A program made the position numbers and the translations under genes. From assembly GCA_019635775.1 (NCBI GenBank), contig JAHBYU010000011.1, forward strand, positions 112,577 to 176,576: a stretch of 64,000 nucleotides of DNA, given 5' to 3'. The notes under the pieces were generated by a model. The model was not told the DNA's origin. It worked only from the letters and a program-made list of their open reading frames with translations, and made no database searches. The stretch comes from Rhizobiaceae bacterium (GTDB lineage Bacteria > Pseudomonadota > Alphaproteobacteria > Rhizobiales > Rhizobiaceae). Positions 46,204 through 55,400 of this stretch are shown here, piece after piece (the first letter of the stretch is position 1; every line of letters starts with the position of its first letter).

Positions 46204-46485
46204 TCACGACGGCGTCTTGCCTACGAAGGCATGCACACCAAGATAGATCAGCCAGAGCAAGCCTGACACCAAAGCCATGATGATGGCGCCGCCGATTTTC
46301 GATGACGCACCGTCCAGACATCGCCTGATCTTCCGCAGCAGCCGGAAGTCCTCCCTCGCCTCATCCTGATCCTCTTGATCGTCGAGACGAAGCCCAACGG
46401 TCGAGAACAGTTCCTTGCGCAGCGAGGTCCGAACAAGGTCCTCGAACTCGTCTTCCGTCAGGTCTGCGATCCGTCGCGCGCTCAT
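46204..46485 (-). CDS. Phage small membrane protein (DUF6127-like)
   Basis: 93 aa from the ATG at 46485. A basic/acidic cytoplasmic part (RRIADLTEDEFEDLVRTSLR) precedes one C-terminal membrane helix (IIMALVSGLLWLIYLGVHAF). Proteins of this form often lie next to lysis genes of rhizobial phages. It is the last gene of the lysis cassette, coupled by a 4-bp overlap to the o-spanin-like gene. Confidence 0.7.
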   Translation of the reverse strand: MSARRIADLTEDEFEDLVRTSLRKELFSTVGLRLDDQEDQDEAREDFRLLRKIRRCLDGASSKIGGAIIMALVSGLLWLIYLGVHAFVGKTPS

Positions 46486-46676
46486 GGCTGCCACCCGCAT
46501 TTCGCTTCGCCGTATTCGTTATGAGAAACGATCCAGCGCTTGTTTCGGTCCCCATAGACTTCCCCCTTCTCGGGACGGTACGCACTCGACACATCGCAGA
46601 AGTTACCGCTTGTCGTGCATCCAGCGATCGAAGCGGTCGTCAAGCTCAGCAGGATCAAGGTTCGCAACCTCATCAT
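46482..46676 (-). CDS. o-spanin-like lipoprotein (Rz1-type)
   Basis: 64 aa. The signal peptide MMRLRTLILLSLTTASIAGC ends in a lipobox with the lipidated Cys. Its first part overlaps the i-spanin gene in another frame over 74 bp, the classical Rz/Rz1 arrangement. Spanins join inner and outer membranes in the last step of lysis. Another reading, a DUF-type lipoprotein, is less likely given the position. Confidence 0.75.
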   Translation of the reverse strand: MMRLRTLILLSLTTASIAGCTTSGNFCDVSSAYRPEKGEVYGDRNKRWIVSHNEYGEAKCGWQP

Positions 46677-46821
46677 CCTTTTCCTTCTTGTCGGAGATTG
46701 CTTCCGCACGGTCCTCTGCCTCCTTCGCCCGGACGTCGCTGGCCTTGGTTTGGCGACCAGCGACGAACACGGCAAGGAAGGCCAGCCCGAGCACGATGAT
46801 GAGCGCGAGCCAGATTTCCAT
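46603..46821 (-). CDS. i-spanin-like protein (Rz-type)
   Basis: 72 aa with one N-terminal membrane helix (WLALIIVLGLAFLAVFVAG) and a charged coiled-coil tail (KEAEDRAEAISDKKEKDDEV). Its start overlaps the stop of the holin-like gene, and its 3' part overlaps the lipoprotein gene in a different frame. This matches the inner-membrane spanin subunit. Confidence 0.75.
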   Translation of the reverse strand: MEIWLALIIVLGLAFLAVFVAGRQTKASDVRAKEAEDRAEAISDKKEKDDEVANLDPAELDDRFDRWMHDKR

Positions 46822-47039
46822 CAGCTCTGGACCGGAGGCTGCACCTTGAACAGGCCGCCGATTCCGTCGCGGACGATGTTCATGGCGAGCTTGATGACCT
46901 TGTCGGCAATCAGCACCCAGCCCGCGACAAGCGCGGCAGTCGTAGGCGACAGACCGAGGCCTGCCCAGTCGAACGTGACGAGCGCTCCGATGATGAGGCC
47001 AATCAGGTTCAGGATGTTGTGGATGGCATTGGCGTTCAT
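46821..47039 (-). CDS. Holin-like protein
   Basis: 72 aa from the ATG at 47039. Two hydrophobic segments (ILNLIGLIIGALVTFDWAGL, AALVAGWVLIADKVIKLAMN) joined by a short loop, as in small phage holins. It sits between the endolysin and the spanin genes. Holins open the inner membrane at lysis. Confidence 0.8.
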   Translation of the reverse strand: MNANAIHNILNLIGLIIGALVTFDWAGLGLSPTTAALVAGWVLIADKVIKLAMNIVRDGIGGLFKVQPPVQS

Positions 47040-47059
47040 GATTTCAGTTCCTTCTGGTT

Positions 47060-47734
47060 TCAGAGACGGGCGGCGACTTCCGCGCGCATGCGGTCGCCGA
47101 TGGCACGAGCGCCCTTCACGGAGCGGTCGAACGGGAGGACAGCCACGTCCCATTTGCCCCTCTGCTTGATGCCGAGGGTTTCCTGGACTTCAGCGTGGCT
47201 GAGCAGCGTCTTGCGCGAGACGTTGATGGTGTAGCGACGGCAGAGCGCCACATGGACGCTCACCAGCCTGTTCCATTGCTCTTCGGTCATCGGAGCCGGG
47301 CCGGCCTTGAACGGGCTTTCCTGAGCCCCTGCCATGCCGCACATGGACGTGCCGATGGCGTCACCGTTGGCATTGAGGGTATGAGCCGCATATCCGGGTT
47401 TCACCGGAGCGTCGTTGAGGTCGATCGACGGGATGCCCCGGATCAGCTTGCCGTCGCCCTCGACGAGGATGTGATAGTGCTTCCGGTCGCCCGCGCTGGC
47501 TTTGTGCTGCCCGGCCGTCCAGTGGAAGATGATGCGGGTCATGACTGCCCACGGCATCCAGTCCAACGGCACGACGCCCGCAGGAGGAAGGTCAACCTTC
47601 CAGACTGGAGCTCCGGGGATGCGGTCCAATGCCTCGTTGATGGCCGCCAGCGTATTCGGGCCGATAGCGCCGTCGATACCGCCAGGGTCAAAGCCAAGCG
47701 CCGTCAGGCGCCGCTGCAAAGCGAGCACGGACAT
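47060..47734 (-). CDS. Endolysin, N-acetylmuramoyl-L-alanine amidase
   Basis: 224 aa. An N-terminal peptidoglycan-binding segment (LALQRRLTALGFDPGGIDGA) is followed by an amidase_2 domain with zinc ligands in IFHWTAGQHKAS, LLSHAEVQ and KWDVAV and the YHILVEGDGKLIRGIP strand. It cuts the cell wall amide bond at lysis. No signal peptide, so it depends on the holin. Confidence 0.88.
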   Translation of the reverse strand: MSVLALQRRLTALGFDPGGIDGAIGPNTLAAINEALDRIPGAPVWKVDLPPAGVVPLDWMPWAVMTRIIFHWTAGQHKASAGDRKHYHILVEGDGKLIRGIPSIDLNDAPVKPGYAAHTLNANGDAIGTSMCGMAGAQESPFKAGPAPMTEEQWNRLVSVHVALCRRYTINVSRKTLLSHAEVQETLGIKQRGKWDVAVLPFDRSVKGARAIGDRMRAEVAARL

Positions 47735-47886
47735 GATGGTCCCTTCAGATTTTCAGGAGGTCAGGCAGGCGCGCCGACGCATGGCGCATGGGGAGCTTTC
47801 GGGGTTAGACCGAGAGGTCAGCGTTGCGCAATCACGGGTTGCGGTTTATTTTCGTGTAAATGCTGTAGTTGCCGGGGGAATGCTGG

Positions 47887-49329
47887 ATGAGACTGTCCAC
47901 TGGGTTCGACAGACTCCGCTCTTACTTCAGCCCCGTCGATCCCGAGCAACTTTGCTTTCTCAACCAATTCCCGGGCGCGCATCTAGCGACAGCATCTGCG
48001 TCTTCTCCGAGGAACCAGATCGGCTTTATTGGCCGTGACCCGGCGAAGTCGCTACCGGCCAGGAATGTGCTGGGAACCACATGGCCCGATGACAGGGCGA
48101 AGCCATACAAAGTCGTGAGCTTCTATACGGAAGACAACGAGTACAAAGACCACGCAGCGAGACTACAAACATCTCTAGAGCGCTTCGGACTTCCGTACTC
48201 CCTATCGTCAAAAAAGAGCAAAGGGACGTGGGAGTTTAATTGCGCCTACAAGGCTCAGTTCATGCGCGAGCAGTGGGAACAGAGTGATGTTCCGATAGTC
48301 TGGCTCGATGCAGACGCGACAGTCGTAGCCGACCCTGTTCTCTTCCGCTCGATCGACGCCGATTTCGGCATCCACAAATGGGAAGGTATGGAGTTCGCCT
48401 CCGGCACGCTCTACTTTGGCAAGTCACCATTGGCCAAGCGCCTGATCGATCAGTGGGCTATCCGATGCGAGGCAGACCCGGCAACCTACGATCAGGTCCA
48501 CCTCCACTCTGCTTGGTGCGACATCAACAGCATCGCACCGCTGAAGACTATCTGGCTTCCTAGGACCTATCTCGACATTTTCGACAAGCCCGTCGAATCC
48601 GGGGCTGTCATTCGACATTGGCAAGCTTCGCGTTCGTCCAAAAAGGACGGTCGTACGACTGCCAGGGAGCGCCCCAGCCTAAACAAGTCTGGTCACCGCG
48701 CTCGACATGCCAACAATCTGTGGCGCACATCCGAAGTCGGCTTCTGGATCACCGAAGGAACCGACCACATCAAACCAGAGACGGGGACCGAATTTCCTGA
48801 AGGTTTCGACGTCGGCGCTGCGCTGCGCGCGCATCTCGGCGATGACCGTCCTTTCCTTGAGGTCGGGTGCGGCGTTGGCCGGATAGCATCACTCTTTGCA
48901 CCTGAGGAGTATGTCGGAATCGACGTGAACCCCAGAGCGCTGAAGCTCGCCCGCGAACGTCTGCCCAACCACGACCTCAGGCTGCACGACGAAGGGTATG
49001 AATACCCTGCCGCTGCCACCGCCCTTTTCTACACCGTGCTCCTCCATGTGTCGGATGCCGATTTAGGAGACGTTCTCAAGCTGGCGGCGAGAAGTCAGCG
49101 GATCGTGATTGCAGAACTGATGAGTCGAAAATGGCGACGCAAGACCGGCCGAGTGCCAGTATTTAACCGGGATGCCTCTGACTATATTCAGGCGCTTTCG
49201 CGCTTAGGCTTCACGCTCGCAAGCGAAACCAAGCATGTCTATGAGCGTTACAATTCGCCCGAGTATGAGGGATATGACCCGCACCTTACGATCCTGAGCT
49301 TCCGGGCCAGCAGGACTAAGGCGCCATGA
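47887..49329 (+). CDS. Glycosyltransferase-methyltransferase fusion, phage cargo
   Basis: 480 aa from the ATG at 47887 (GGGGGAA upstream). The N-terminal ~265 residues look like a GT-A glycosyltransferase of the nucleotide-sugar type, with the metal motif VWLDADATVVADP and FASGTLYFGKSPLAKRLIDQ. The C-terminal ~200 residues are a class I methyltransferase (RPFLEVGCGVGRIASLFAPE, YVGIDVNPRALKLARERL). It is transcribed opposite to the lysis and tail genes around it and is probably a cargo gene that alters a host or virion glycan. Substrates unknown. Confidence 0.75.
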   Translation: MRLSTGFDRLRSYFSPVDPEQLCFLNQFPGAHLATASASSPRNQIGFIGRDPAKSLPARNVLGTTWPDDRAKPYKVVSFYTEDNEYKDHAARLQTSLERFGLPYSLSSKKSKGTWEFNCAYKAQFMREQWEQSDVPIVWLDADATVVADPVLFRSIDADFGIHKWEGMEFASGTLYFGKSPLAKRLIDQWAIRCEADPATYDQVHLHSAWCDINSIAPLKTIWLPRTYLDIFDKPVESGAVIRHWQASRSSKKDGRTTARERPSLNKSGHRARHANNLWRTSEVGFWITEGTDHIKPETGTEFPEGFDVGAALRAHLGDDRPFLEVGCGVGRIASLFAPEEYVGIDVNPRALKLARERLPNHDLRLHDEGYEYPAAATALFYTVLLHVSDADLGDVLKLAARSQRIVIAELMSRKWRRKTGRVPVFNRDASDYIQALSRLGFTLASETKHVYERYNSPEYEGYDPHLTILSFRASRTKAP

Positions 49330-49558
49330 TCGCTTCGGCGTCGGCCCCGATCGCTGCCAGCAGCGCAAGCGATTCCGGATCATCAGCATAGACTTCTGGC
49401 TTGCCCGGTGCGAACCAGCGGGCAAATGCAGAGGGCGATGCGGTGAGTATCGCGTAGGCCGCATCCATCTTGCCGGCGTCGATAAGCCGCTGCTGCACGA
49501 GGCTCTTGGCGATCAGCCGCCGAACAGCCGGCGCGGGCCGTATCGTGATGACGTTCAT
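49316..49558 (-). CDS. 80-aa phage tail-region protein
   Basis: Helical (RRLIAKSLVQQRLIDAGKMD, AAYAILTASPSAFARWFAPG) with an acidic end. It follows the 68-aa gene by a 4-bp overlap and converges on the fusion gene, overlapping it by 14 bp at the 3' ends. Probably a tail-fibre accessory protein; no family recognised. Confidence 0.65.
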   Translation of the reverse strand: MNVITIRPAPAVRRLIAKSLVQQRLIDAGKMDAAYAILTASPSAFARWFAPGKPEVYADDPESLALLAAIGADAEAIMAP

Positions 49559-49761
49559 TGGCCGTATCCATCAGGCTTGGAGAAATCGGCGGTCCACAGG
49601 TCGCGTTCTGTTCGATCCGCAGGAATGTCCTCGTCTTCGACAATGCGGTAGGGAACGCCAGCTGGGACGTCCTTCGCTGCGAGTTCTTCCATGGTGCCTT
49701 CCCAGCGCGGAGAAGGAATGATGACCGATACGCCATCACCGTTTGGGTAGATAATTCTCAT
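49555..49761 (-). CDS. 68-aa tail-fibre-associated protein
   Basis: Starts at 49761 with GGAGA upstream, directly after the tail-fibre gene. The sequence MRIIYPNGDGVSVIIPSPRW, then DVPAGVPYRIVEDEDIPADR, resembles small XkdW-like or fibre-assembly proteins that follow fibre genes in many phages. Exact role unknown. Confidence 0.65.
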   Translation of the reverse strand: MRIIYPNGDGVSVIIPSPRWEGTMEELAAKDVPAGVPYRIVEDEDIPADRTERDLWTADFSKPDGYGQ

Positions 49762-49763
49762 GC

Positions 49764-51353
49764 TCAGTCTCCATAAATGATGACAAAGACACCGGGCGCA
49801 TCCGCTTCTGCTGTGTTTGCAGTGGTTGCGGATATTGCAACGGAACCAGTGGCCCGGCCGGCATTTCTGACGTTCATCCACCGCCGGCCACCACCGGAAA
49901 CAGCTTCGGATGTACCCGCCACTGCGTAGTTCGCATTCGCCATCGCGTTGTCGAAATTGACGGTGTAGAGGCCAGTTCCGTTGTCTGTGATCGAGGACAC
50001 GTTGTAACTGTCCTGGATGGCTACGGTGCCCTCACCATTGAAGGCGACCCACGCCTTCGCCATGCCTTGGTGAGCGCCTATGCTGGCAACCGAGGGCACC
50101 CGCCCTGTGTCCGTGCCAGTGGCTACCTCTGCGTTGGTCGCAAGCTCCACGATGCCGGCTGCGGAGGTTGTCGCTGCGCTACCACCGCCATTCGCTAGGA
50201 CGAAGGCCGTAGTCGCAATCTGTGTGGTGTTTGTTCCGCCCGAAGCGGTTGGTGCGGTCGGTGTTCCTGTCAGCGCAGGACTATTCAGTGGGGCCTTCAG
50301 CCCCAACTCGGTAGCGATTTCCGCAAGAGTGTCGAACGCACTGGAGACACCGTTCAGGACCGCATTGATGGCTGTGGTGACGAATGCCGTGGTCGCTATG
50401 CGGGTCGTATTGTTGCCGGCCGTCTGCGTCGGAGCGGTTGGGTTACCTGTCAACGCCGGGCTGTTCAGGGGTGCCTTCAGGCCAAGTTCTGTCGCTATCT
50501 CGGCGAGAGTGTCGAAGGCGGAAGAGACGCCGTTGCGAAGTCCAGCTACGGCAGCGGCAACGAATGTGACGACGGCAGCTTGCGATGGAACCACGGCGTT
50601 GCTGTTCGCCGCCATCGTGCCGTCGCTGTCTTTGGTGAAGCCGATCGAAGCTGCGGAAGCAGCGGCAGCAATAGCCGAGTTCGCCGCGTTCGTCTCGGAA
50701 GTCGCAGCGTTACCGGCAGACGTGGAAGCAGCCCCGGCTGCGGCCGTTGCCGTGCCCGCGGCGGCCGTAGCCGTCCCGGCAGAGGAAGATGCATTGCTCT
50801 CCGACGTCGCAGCATTGCCGGCAGAGCTAGATGCAGCGCCAGCGGCAGACGTCGCGGTTCCAGCCGCACTGACAGCCGCATCCTTCGCGACGACTGCATC
50901 GTCACGAGCAGCCTCAGCCGCCGCAGCGCTTGAGCCCGCATTGCTCGACAGCGTTTCCGCAAACGTGATGTCATCCGTCCCGAGCGCAATCGGGTTGGAC
51001 GTCGTGATCTGGTATTCCTTGCCGGCGAGCGTCGAGCCTTCAATGACGGTGACGCGCGTGCCCTTGGTGATGTCCCGGTTCTGGTCGAAATCCCGAGCGC
51101 GGAACCAGGAGCCGGCCTGTGCTATCCAGATACCGTTATGCGTCTCGTCGGTCTGGGCCTTCACCAGCACGCGGTCGTTTGCGACCGTGGTTTCCCCGTC
51201 GACCGTCTGCAAACCGCTCAGGGTGATGTTCCCCGTGGTCGCTAGACGGCAGGGAGCCTTGTAGGCTACTGTTTCGCCCGCACCTGTAACCGGATCGACC
51301 GGCACCGGGGGCGACCCCGAGCCGCTGATCTGATCGACATAAGTGGTTGCCAT
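49764..51353 (-). CDS. Tail fibre protein
   Basis: 529 aa from the ATG at 51353. An N-terminal virion-attachment part (LATTGNITLSGLQTVDGETT, DRVLVKAQTDETHNGIWIAQ) is followed by an Ala/Ser-rich coiled stalk (AATSAAGAASSSAGNAATSE) and two copies of a ~56-residue block beginning NGVSSAFDTLAEIATELGLK and ending ATTAFV. The C-terminal domain (WVAFNGEGTVAIQDSYNVSS) is a typical receptor-binding tip. It fixes host range, which makes the tip the least conserved part. Confidence 0.88.
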   Translation of the reverse strand: MATTYVDQISGSGSPPVPVDPVTGAGETVAYKAPCRLATTGNITLSGLQTVDGETTVANDRVLVKAQTDETHNGIWIAQAGSWFRARDFDQNRDITKGTRVTVIEGSTLAGKEYQITTSNPIALGTDDITFAETLSSNAGSSAAAAEAARDDAVVAKDAAVSAAGTATSAAGAASSSAGNAATSESNASSSAGTATAAAGTATAAAGAASTSAGNAATSETNAANSAIAAAASAASIGFTKDSDGTMAANSNAVVPSQAAVVTFVAAAVAGLRNGVSSAFDTLAEIATELGLKAPLNSPALTGNPTAPTQTAGNNTTRIATTAFVTTAINAVLNGVSSAFDTLAEIATELGLKAPLNSPALTGTPTAPTASGGTNTTQIATTAFVLANGGGSAATTSAAGIVELATNAEVATGTDTGRVPSVASIGAHQGMAKAWVAFNGEGTVAIQDSYNVSSITDNGTGLYTVNFDNAMANANYAVAGTSEAVSGGGRRWMNVRNAGRATGSVAISATTANTAEADAPGVFVIIYGD

Positions 51354-51594
51354 GAAGAACCGCCCCCTCTTGAGAGCACAGCCCACGCCATTCCAGCGCA
51401 GGCTCAGCTTGTTTTGGTCAGATGTTCAGTATTGTGAATGGTGGCCGACGATCGGCGTCACCTGGGTGGCTTGCGTCTTCCTTGCGGCCATCGCATGCGC
51501 AGTCGGGATCATCGACTACAAGGGACGCCCGGACACCGCCGAGGAAAAGTGCTGGAGCTACGGCGGCCGATCCGACAACACCTGGAATTGCTGA
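51352..51594 (+). CDS. 80-aa single-helix membrane protein, phage cargo
   Basis: Reads MKNRPLLRAQPTPFQRRLSL, then one membrane helix (IGVTWVACVFLAAIACAVGI) and a tail with two cysteines. Codons end mostly in G or C, as in genuine genes here, and it fills the gap between two minus-strand genes exactly. No clear ribosome binding site. It may be a superinfection-exclusion or moron protein; that is a guess from size, topology and orientation. Confidence 0.6.
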   Translation: MKNRPLLRAQPTPFQRRLSLFWSDVQYCEWWPTIGVTWVACVFLAAIACAVGIIDYKGRPDTAEEKCWSYGGRSDNTWNC

Positions 51595-53880
51595 CTATTC
51601 GACCGCCTGTTTCAGAGCCGGCTCGACACCTTGGAAGCCGCCCTCATTCCATTGCAACCCGAACCCGCCTTCCATGAACCAGCGCCAGTACGGCAGCGTG
51701 TAGAACGGCACCATGCTTGTCGCGCGGTTGATGTCGGCAGGCTTCAGGTCGACGTCGCCTTGCGTGGCGCGCGCCGGGATACCGAGTAGCTGAGCCGCGT
51801 CCGTGCCAAGCTGGAATGACGGCCCGAGCAGCGCACCGAACGCATCCCGGTTCGCATAGCGGGAAGCCGGCTGTTTCATGTCCGCTTCCGGGTTGGCCGT
51901 CTTGCCGGCGAGCGATGCCAGCGTGAAAAAACCCGGCCCGCCCAGCTTCTCCCAGGTATTGTTGATTTCGAAGGCGATCGAGAAGATGCCCGACCGTTCC
52001 AGTCCTTCGGCTACCCATGTGCCCGGATTGCTGGTGAACTCTCTGCCGGATTCGAACTGCTTGAACGCGTAGGCAGCCATTCCGAAGGCCATCATGCCGA
52101 CAATGCCGGTGAAGAACCGCGACTGGCTTTCCTGCATGCCGCGCATCAGCACCCTTTGGTGAGACGCCAGTGCGAAGGTCCGGAACTGCAGAAGCGCACG
52201 CCCGCCAGGCGTATGGGCAAAGGTCGGCACATCCGCGACACCCTTGGTGACGATGACACCGTCGACATCCTTGTTCACCGCCGCTGCAAAGGCACGCCTT
52301 GCACCGTCGTCGGTCCAGCGTTCAATCCCCGGTACATGGACGTTGCCGGTCACGTCACCGAACTCGTCGAACTGCCTGGCGATCCGTTCGGCCATGTGCG
52401 CGTCGATGCCGACGAAGCCCATGTATTTCTTTTCGCCGGAATCAAGCTTGTCATAGTCGAGCATCGCGTTTTTCAGGACGCGGTTCTGCACCAGCACAGA
52501 GGCAATCGACTTGTGCATGTCGTTCCAGAACGGCAGCAGCGTGGCCTTGGAGAAGGTGTTCGCCATGTTGGCGACAAACCGCTCAAAGGGCGAGTTCTGC
52601 GCATAGGGATCGTTCAGTTCCGCCATCGTCGCGAGGCGCGATTGCAGCACCCGCTCTGTCACGGCGCCCATGAGCTTTGCATCGGCCACAGCCAGCTTCA
52701 CGCCCTTCAGGTTCGTGACCAGAGGTGCAATCCCCTCACCCATGTAGCGAAGCATGCCGTGGGTCATTGGCGGACGAACAGCATCGGCCAGCGATGAGGC
52801 GAGCACGCCGCCGAGAGAGCGCATGAAGTTGAAGGATTGCGCCAGGTTCATCACACGTGCGAAATTCGTGTGCTGGCTGTCCATCTTGTATTGGCCCCTC
52901 AGAATGTCCCGAACGCTGCCCAGGTCTTCGAGGTCGCGCGCTTCCATCTTCTTCAGTTCAAGCCGGGCCCTGGCTTTTGCCGGCTCATCCAGATCGGAGG
53001 CGTTCAGGTTGTCGCGCAACTGGGCATAGTCAGCCCTGACACGATCCACCTGCCCCACAAGGTCCGGCTTGCCCGGCCCACCCAGGCGCTTGTCCATGCG
53101 GGTCATCTCGACGTCCGCAGCCATGACACGCGCATAGCGGCGGGCGATCAGCTCGATATCCTGTTCGAGGAAGTCTTCAATCAGTTCGTCGGGGATGTTG
53201 AAGGTACGCTCTTTCAGCGGCCCGCGAGCGGTCATGACCATATCGTAGGACGGCATGCCCTGCCTTGCGCGGCCAGTGAGCTGGTTGAAGATGTCATCGA
53301 CGATCTGATTGACGTAGTCGGCGCGGTCCTGCGGCGACAGGAATTCGGGGATCTCCGATTTCACCTTGGGCTGCATCGGCTCAAGCCGGTCAGCCTTGGT
53401 CTTCAGACCCTCAATGTCCGCGCGCACCTGTCCGAGCTCAATTTCCTTTGCCGCAAGTTCAGCCAGGATTTCGTCGTTTGCCCCACCTTCGGCATCCAGC
53501 CGCTTTATGGCGTCTACCCGCTTCACGAGCGCGTTTGCCTTCAGCTTCTGCTTGAACAAGTTCCGCTTCGTGGTGGCGAGGTCGACGATCAGCGACACGC
53601 GCGGCGATACGTTGGCGATGTCACCCACCTGCTCCAGTTCAGCGTCCAGCGAATCCATTGCCTCGCGAGCGGTATTCGCTTCTGCCTTGGTGATATCGCG
53701 TTCGTTGATGAGCTTGTCCGTTGTCTCGTCGAACCTCTCCAGTTCGTATTCGAGCCGTGCAATGCGGCTGTCCATGCCTTCGGTGTTGCGCTCAGCCGCC
53801 ATGACACGATCGATGAAGGCGCGAACGTCCTTCACCGTGGCATTGTCGGCTAGCCAAGCTTCACTTGTGGGGCCCGCCCG
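51595..53880 (-). pseudogene. Truncated internal virion (LPD-type) protein
   Basis: About 760 aa of a normally much larger podovirus protein that is ejected with the DNA. Coiled coil at the start (MDSRIARLEYELERFDETTD), then the C-terminal region typical of large polyvalent phage proteins (FMRSLGGVLASSLADAVRPP, WNDMHKSIASVLVQNRVLKN, FESGREFTSNPGTWVAEGLE). No own start is visible: the frame enters directly from the terminase gene, where it is only a chance open frame. The gene seems to have lost its 5' part along with the portal, capsid and tail genes. Residual translation from an internal ATG (53802) is possible. Confidence 0.75.
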
Positions 53881-55400
53881 CCCATGCCCGGCGATGTCAG
53901 CTTTCGGATTGCGAGGCGTTGGCCGTCCGCCCACGACATCACCACCGCATCAGCACGATCAGGCGAACGGCCAAGGCGAGCCTTCACGTCTTCCTTGGCT
54001 TCGATCTGGATTTCACCCTTGCCGACCGGCTTCCACTTCGGAGCGATCAGGTCAGCCAGGAGCAGCGGATCAGGAGGCAGAGCGACCGGTGAACCGCCTT
54101 CCTGCGATGGATCGAGCGCTTCCCGGAACCGCCACCATGCCTCTGCCCGCTTGTTCTTGAAGCCGAAGCTCTTGTCTGCCGTCCGGCTCGACACCGCGTT
54201 GCTGGCGTTGAAGGAGCCAACCGCTATGCCATTGTCCTTCAGGAAGGTGACAGCACCGCCGCCATATCCCCCGCCAACATCGATAACGACCCCTGCCCCG
54301 TCTCTCCGGGCTGAAAACACCATTGCGCCTATGCTTGGCCCGTCTGGCGTCTCAGCACCGGGCTTTACCACCAGCGGCGCCCACCATGTTCCATACCGAG
54401 TAGCAACAATCGACTGGTCAGCACCGCCTTGAGCGACATCGACGCCCAGCGCCGTCATCTTCAGGCCTTTGAACCCGTCCGGCTTCCAGCGTGCTTGCGC
54501 CTGCTTTACCCAGTCCTGCGGGATCACCTGCCATTCGTCATCCGTCCGGCCGGCGAGGAAGTCGCCATAGAGCAGTTGCGAGCGAAGCGGCTCAGGAAGC
54601 GATTGCAGCTTGGCCCGGTAGCCCGTGTCTCTCAGATATGGATTGTCATCGAGCGAGGCCGGGATGAACGTCCGCGACAGAGCGTCGTAGCTTTCCCCGT
54701 TCCGCTCGTATGTGCCAGGCCCATCCACCCATTGCGTGACGCCCTCGACCACAATGGCCCAACGCAGTTCACCGGGCTTTGCAGGATTCGGGAAGTAAGG
54801 ATCGAGCCACGGCGCGAACTCTTCGATCATCCATGCGCCAGCACCGCCACGAGGCGGGTTTGATCCGAGGATGACCCTTGTCCGCTGCCCTTCCTTCGTA
54901 GTGCGCAGCCAGCCAATCAGGCTGAAGATTTGTTCCTTCAGGAACTCGCCGGCTTCGTCGAACGCCATGAAGTCGCGAGGCGTTCCGGCATGCTTGCGCC
55001 AGTCGTCGGGCTGCTTCAGGCCTGCAAACTTCAGTTGCCCGCCATTGTTCAGCTTCCAGCGGTTTTCGTTGCCGCCGACGAACTCACCATGACCGGCGAG
55101 GATTTCCTTCGAGAACTCTATCAGGCCGTCAAGCTGCGTCGCCTCGCGACGAAAGATGATGCCCGAGTGATGATTGTTCGCCGCACACCCGACTTCCAGA
55201 GCCGACTTGCCCCCGCCTGCCTGCCCACCGTAGAGCAGGAGATCGGCCAGGCTCTCCAAAGCCATCGTCTGCGGCCCGGGATTAGGCCGGAAGGGCTTTG
55301 CCAGTTCACCAGCAGCCAGATCGACCAGTTGCGCCCGGTCTTCAACCGAGAGCGTGGCAATCATGGCTTCCAGCGACTTCAGATCAAGCGCCGCTTCCAC
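53850..55400 (-). CDS. terL: Terminase large subunit
   Basis: 516 aa. ATPase part: Walker A GGQAGGGKS (residues 58-66), Walker B FMAFDEAGEF, and the coupling motif ILGSNPP. Nuclease part: ALGVDVAQGGAD, VVIDVGGGYGGG and GRSPDRADAVVMSW with the metal-binding Asp residues. It cuts and packages phage DNA. The C-terminus is complete, but its last codons run directly into the truncated virion gene, marking a deletion joint. Confidence 0.92.
   Translation of the reverse strand: MEAALDLKSLEAMIATLSVEDRAQLVDLAAGELAKPFRPNPGPQTMALESLADLLLYGGQAGGGKSALEVGCAANNHHSGIIFRREATQLDGLIEFSKEILAGHGEFVGGNENRWKLNNGGQLKFAGLKQPDDWRKHAGTPRDFMAFDEAGEFLKEQIFSLIGWLRTTKEGQRTRVILGSNPPRGGAGAWMIEEFAPWLDPYFPNPAKPGELRWAIVVEGVTQWVDGPGTYERNGESYDALSRTFIPASLDDNPYLRDTGYRAKLQSLPEPLRSQLLYGDFLAGRTDDEWQVIPQDWVKQAQARWKPDGFKGLKMTALGVDVAQGGADQSIVATRYGTWWAPLVVKPGAETPDGPSIGAMVFSARRDGAGVVIDVGGGYGGGAVTFLKDNGIAVGSFNASNAVSSRTADKSFGFKNKRAEAWWRFREALDPSQEGGSPVALPPDPLLLADLIAPKWKPVGKGEIQIEAKEDVKARLGRSPDRADAVVMSWADGQRLAIRKLTSPGMGGRAPQVKLG

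Noticed and set aside
53802-53934. ATG at 53934 as the start of the internal virion protein
   Set aside because: It lies within the terminase coding region in a frame that is open by chance; the first residues resemble no phage protein. The gene is better seen as truncated.
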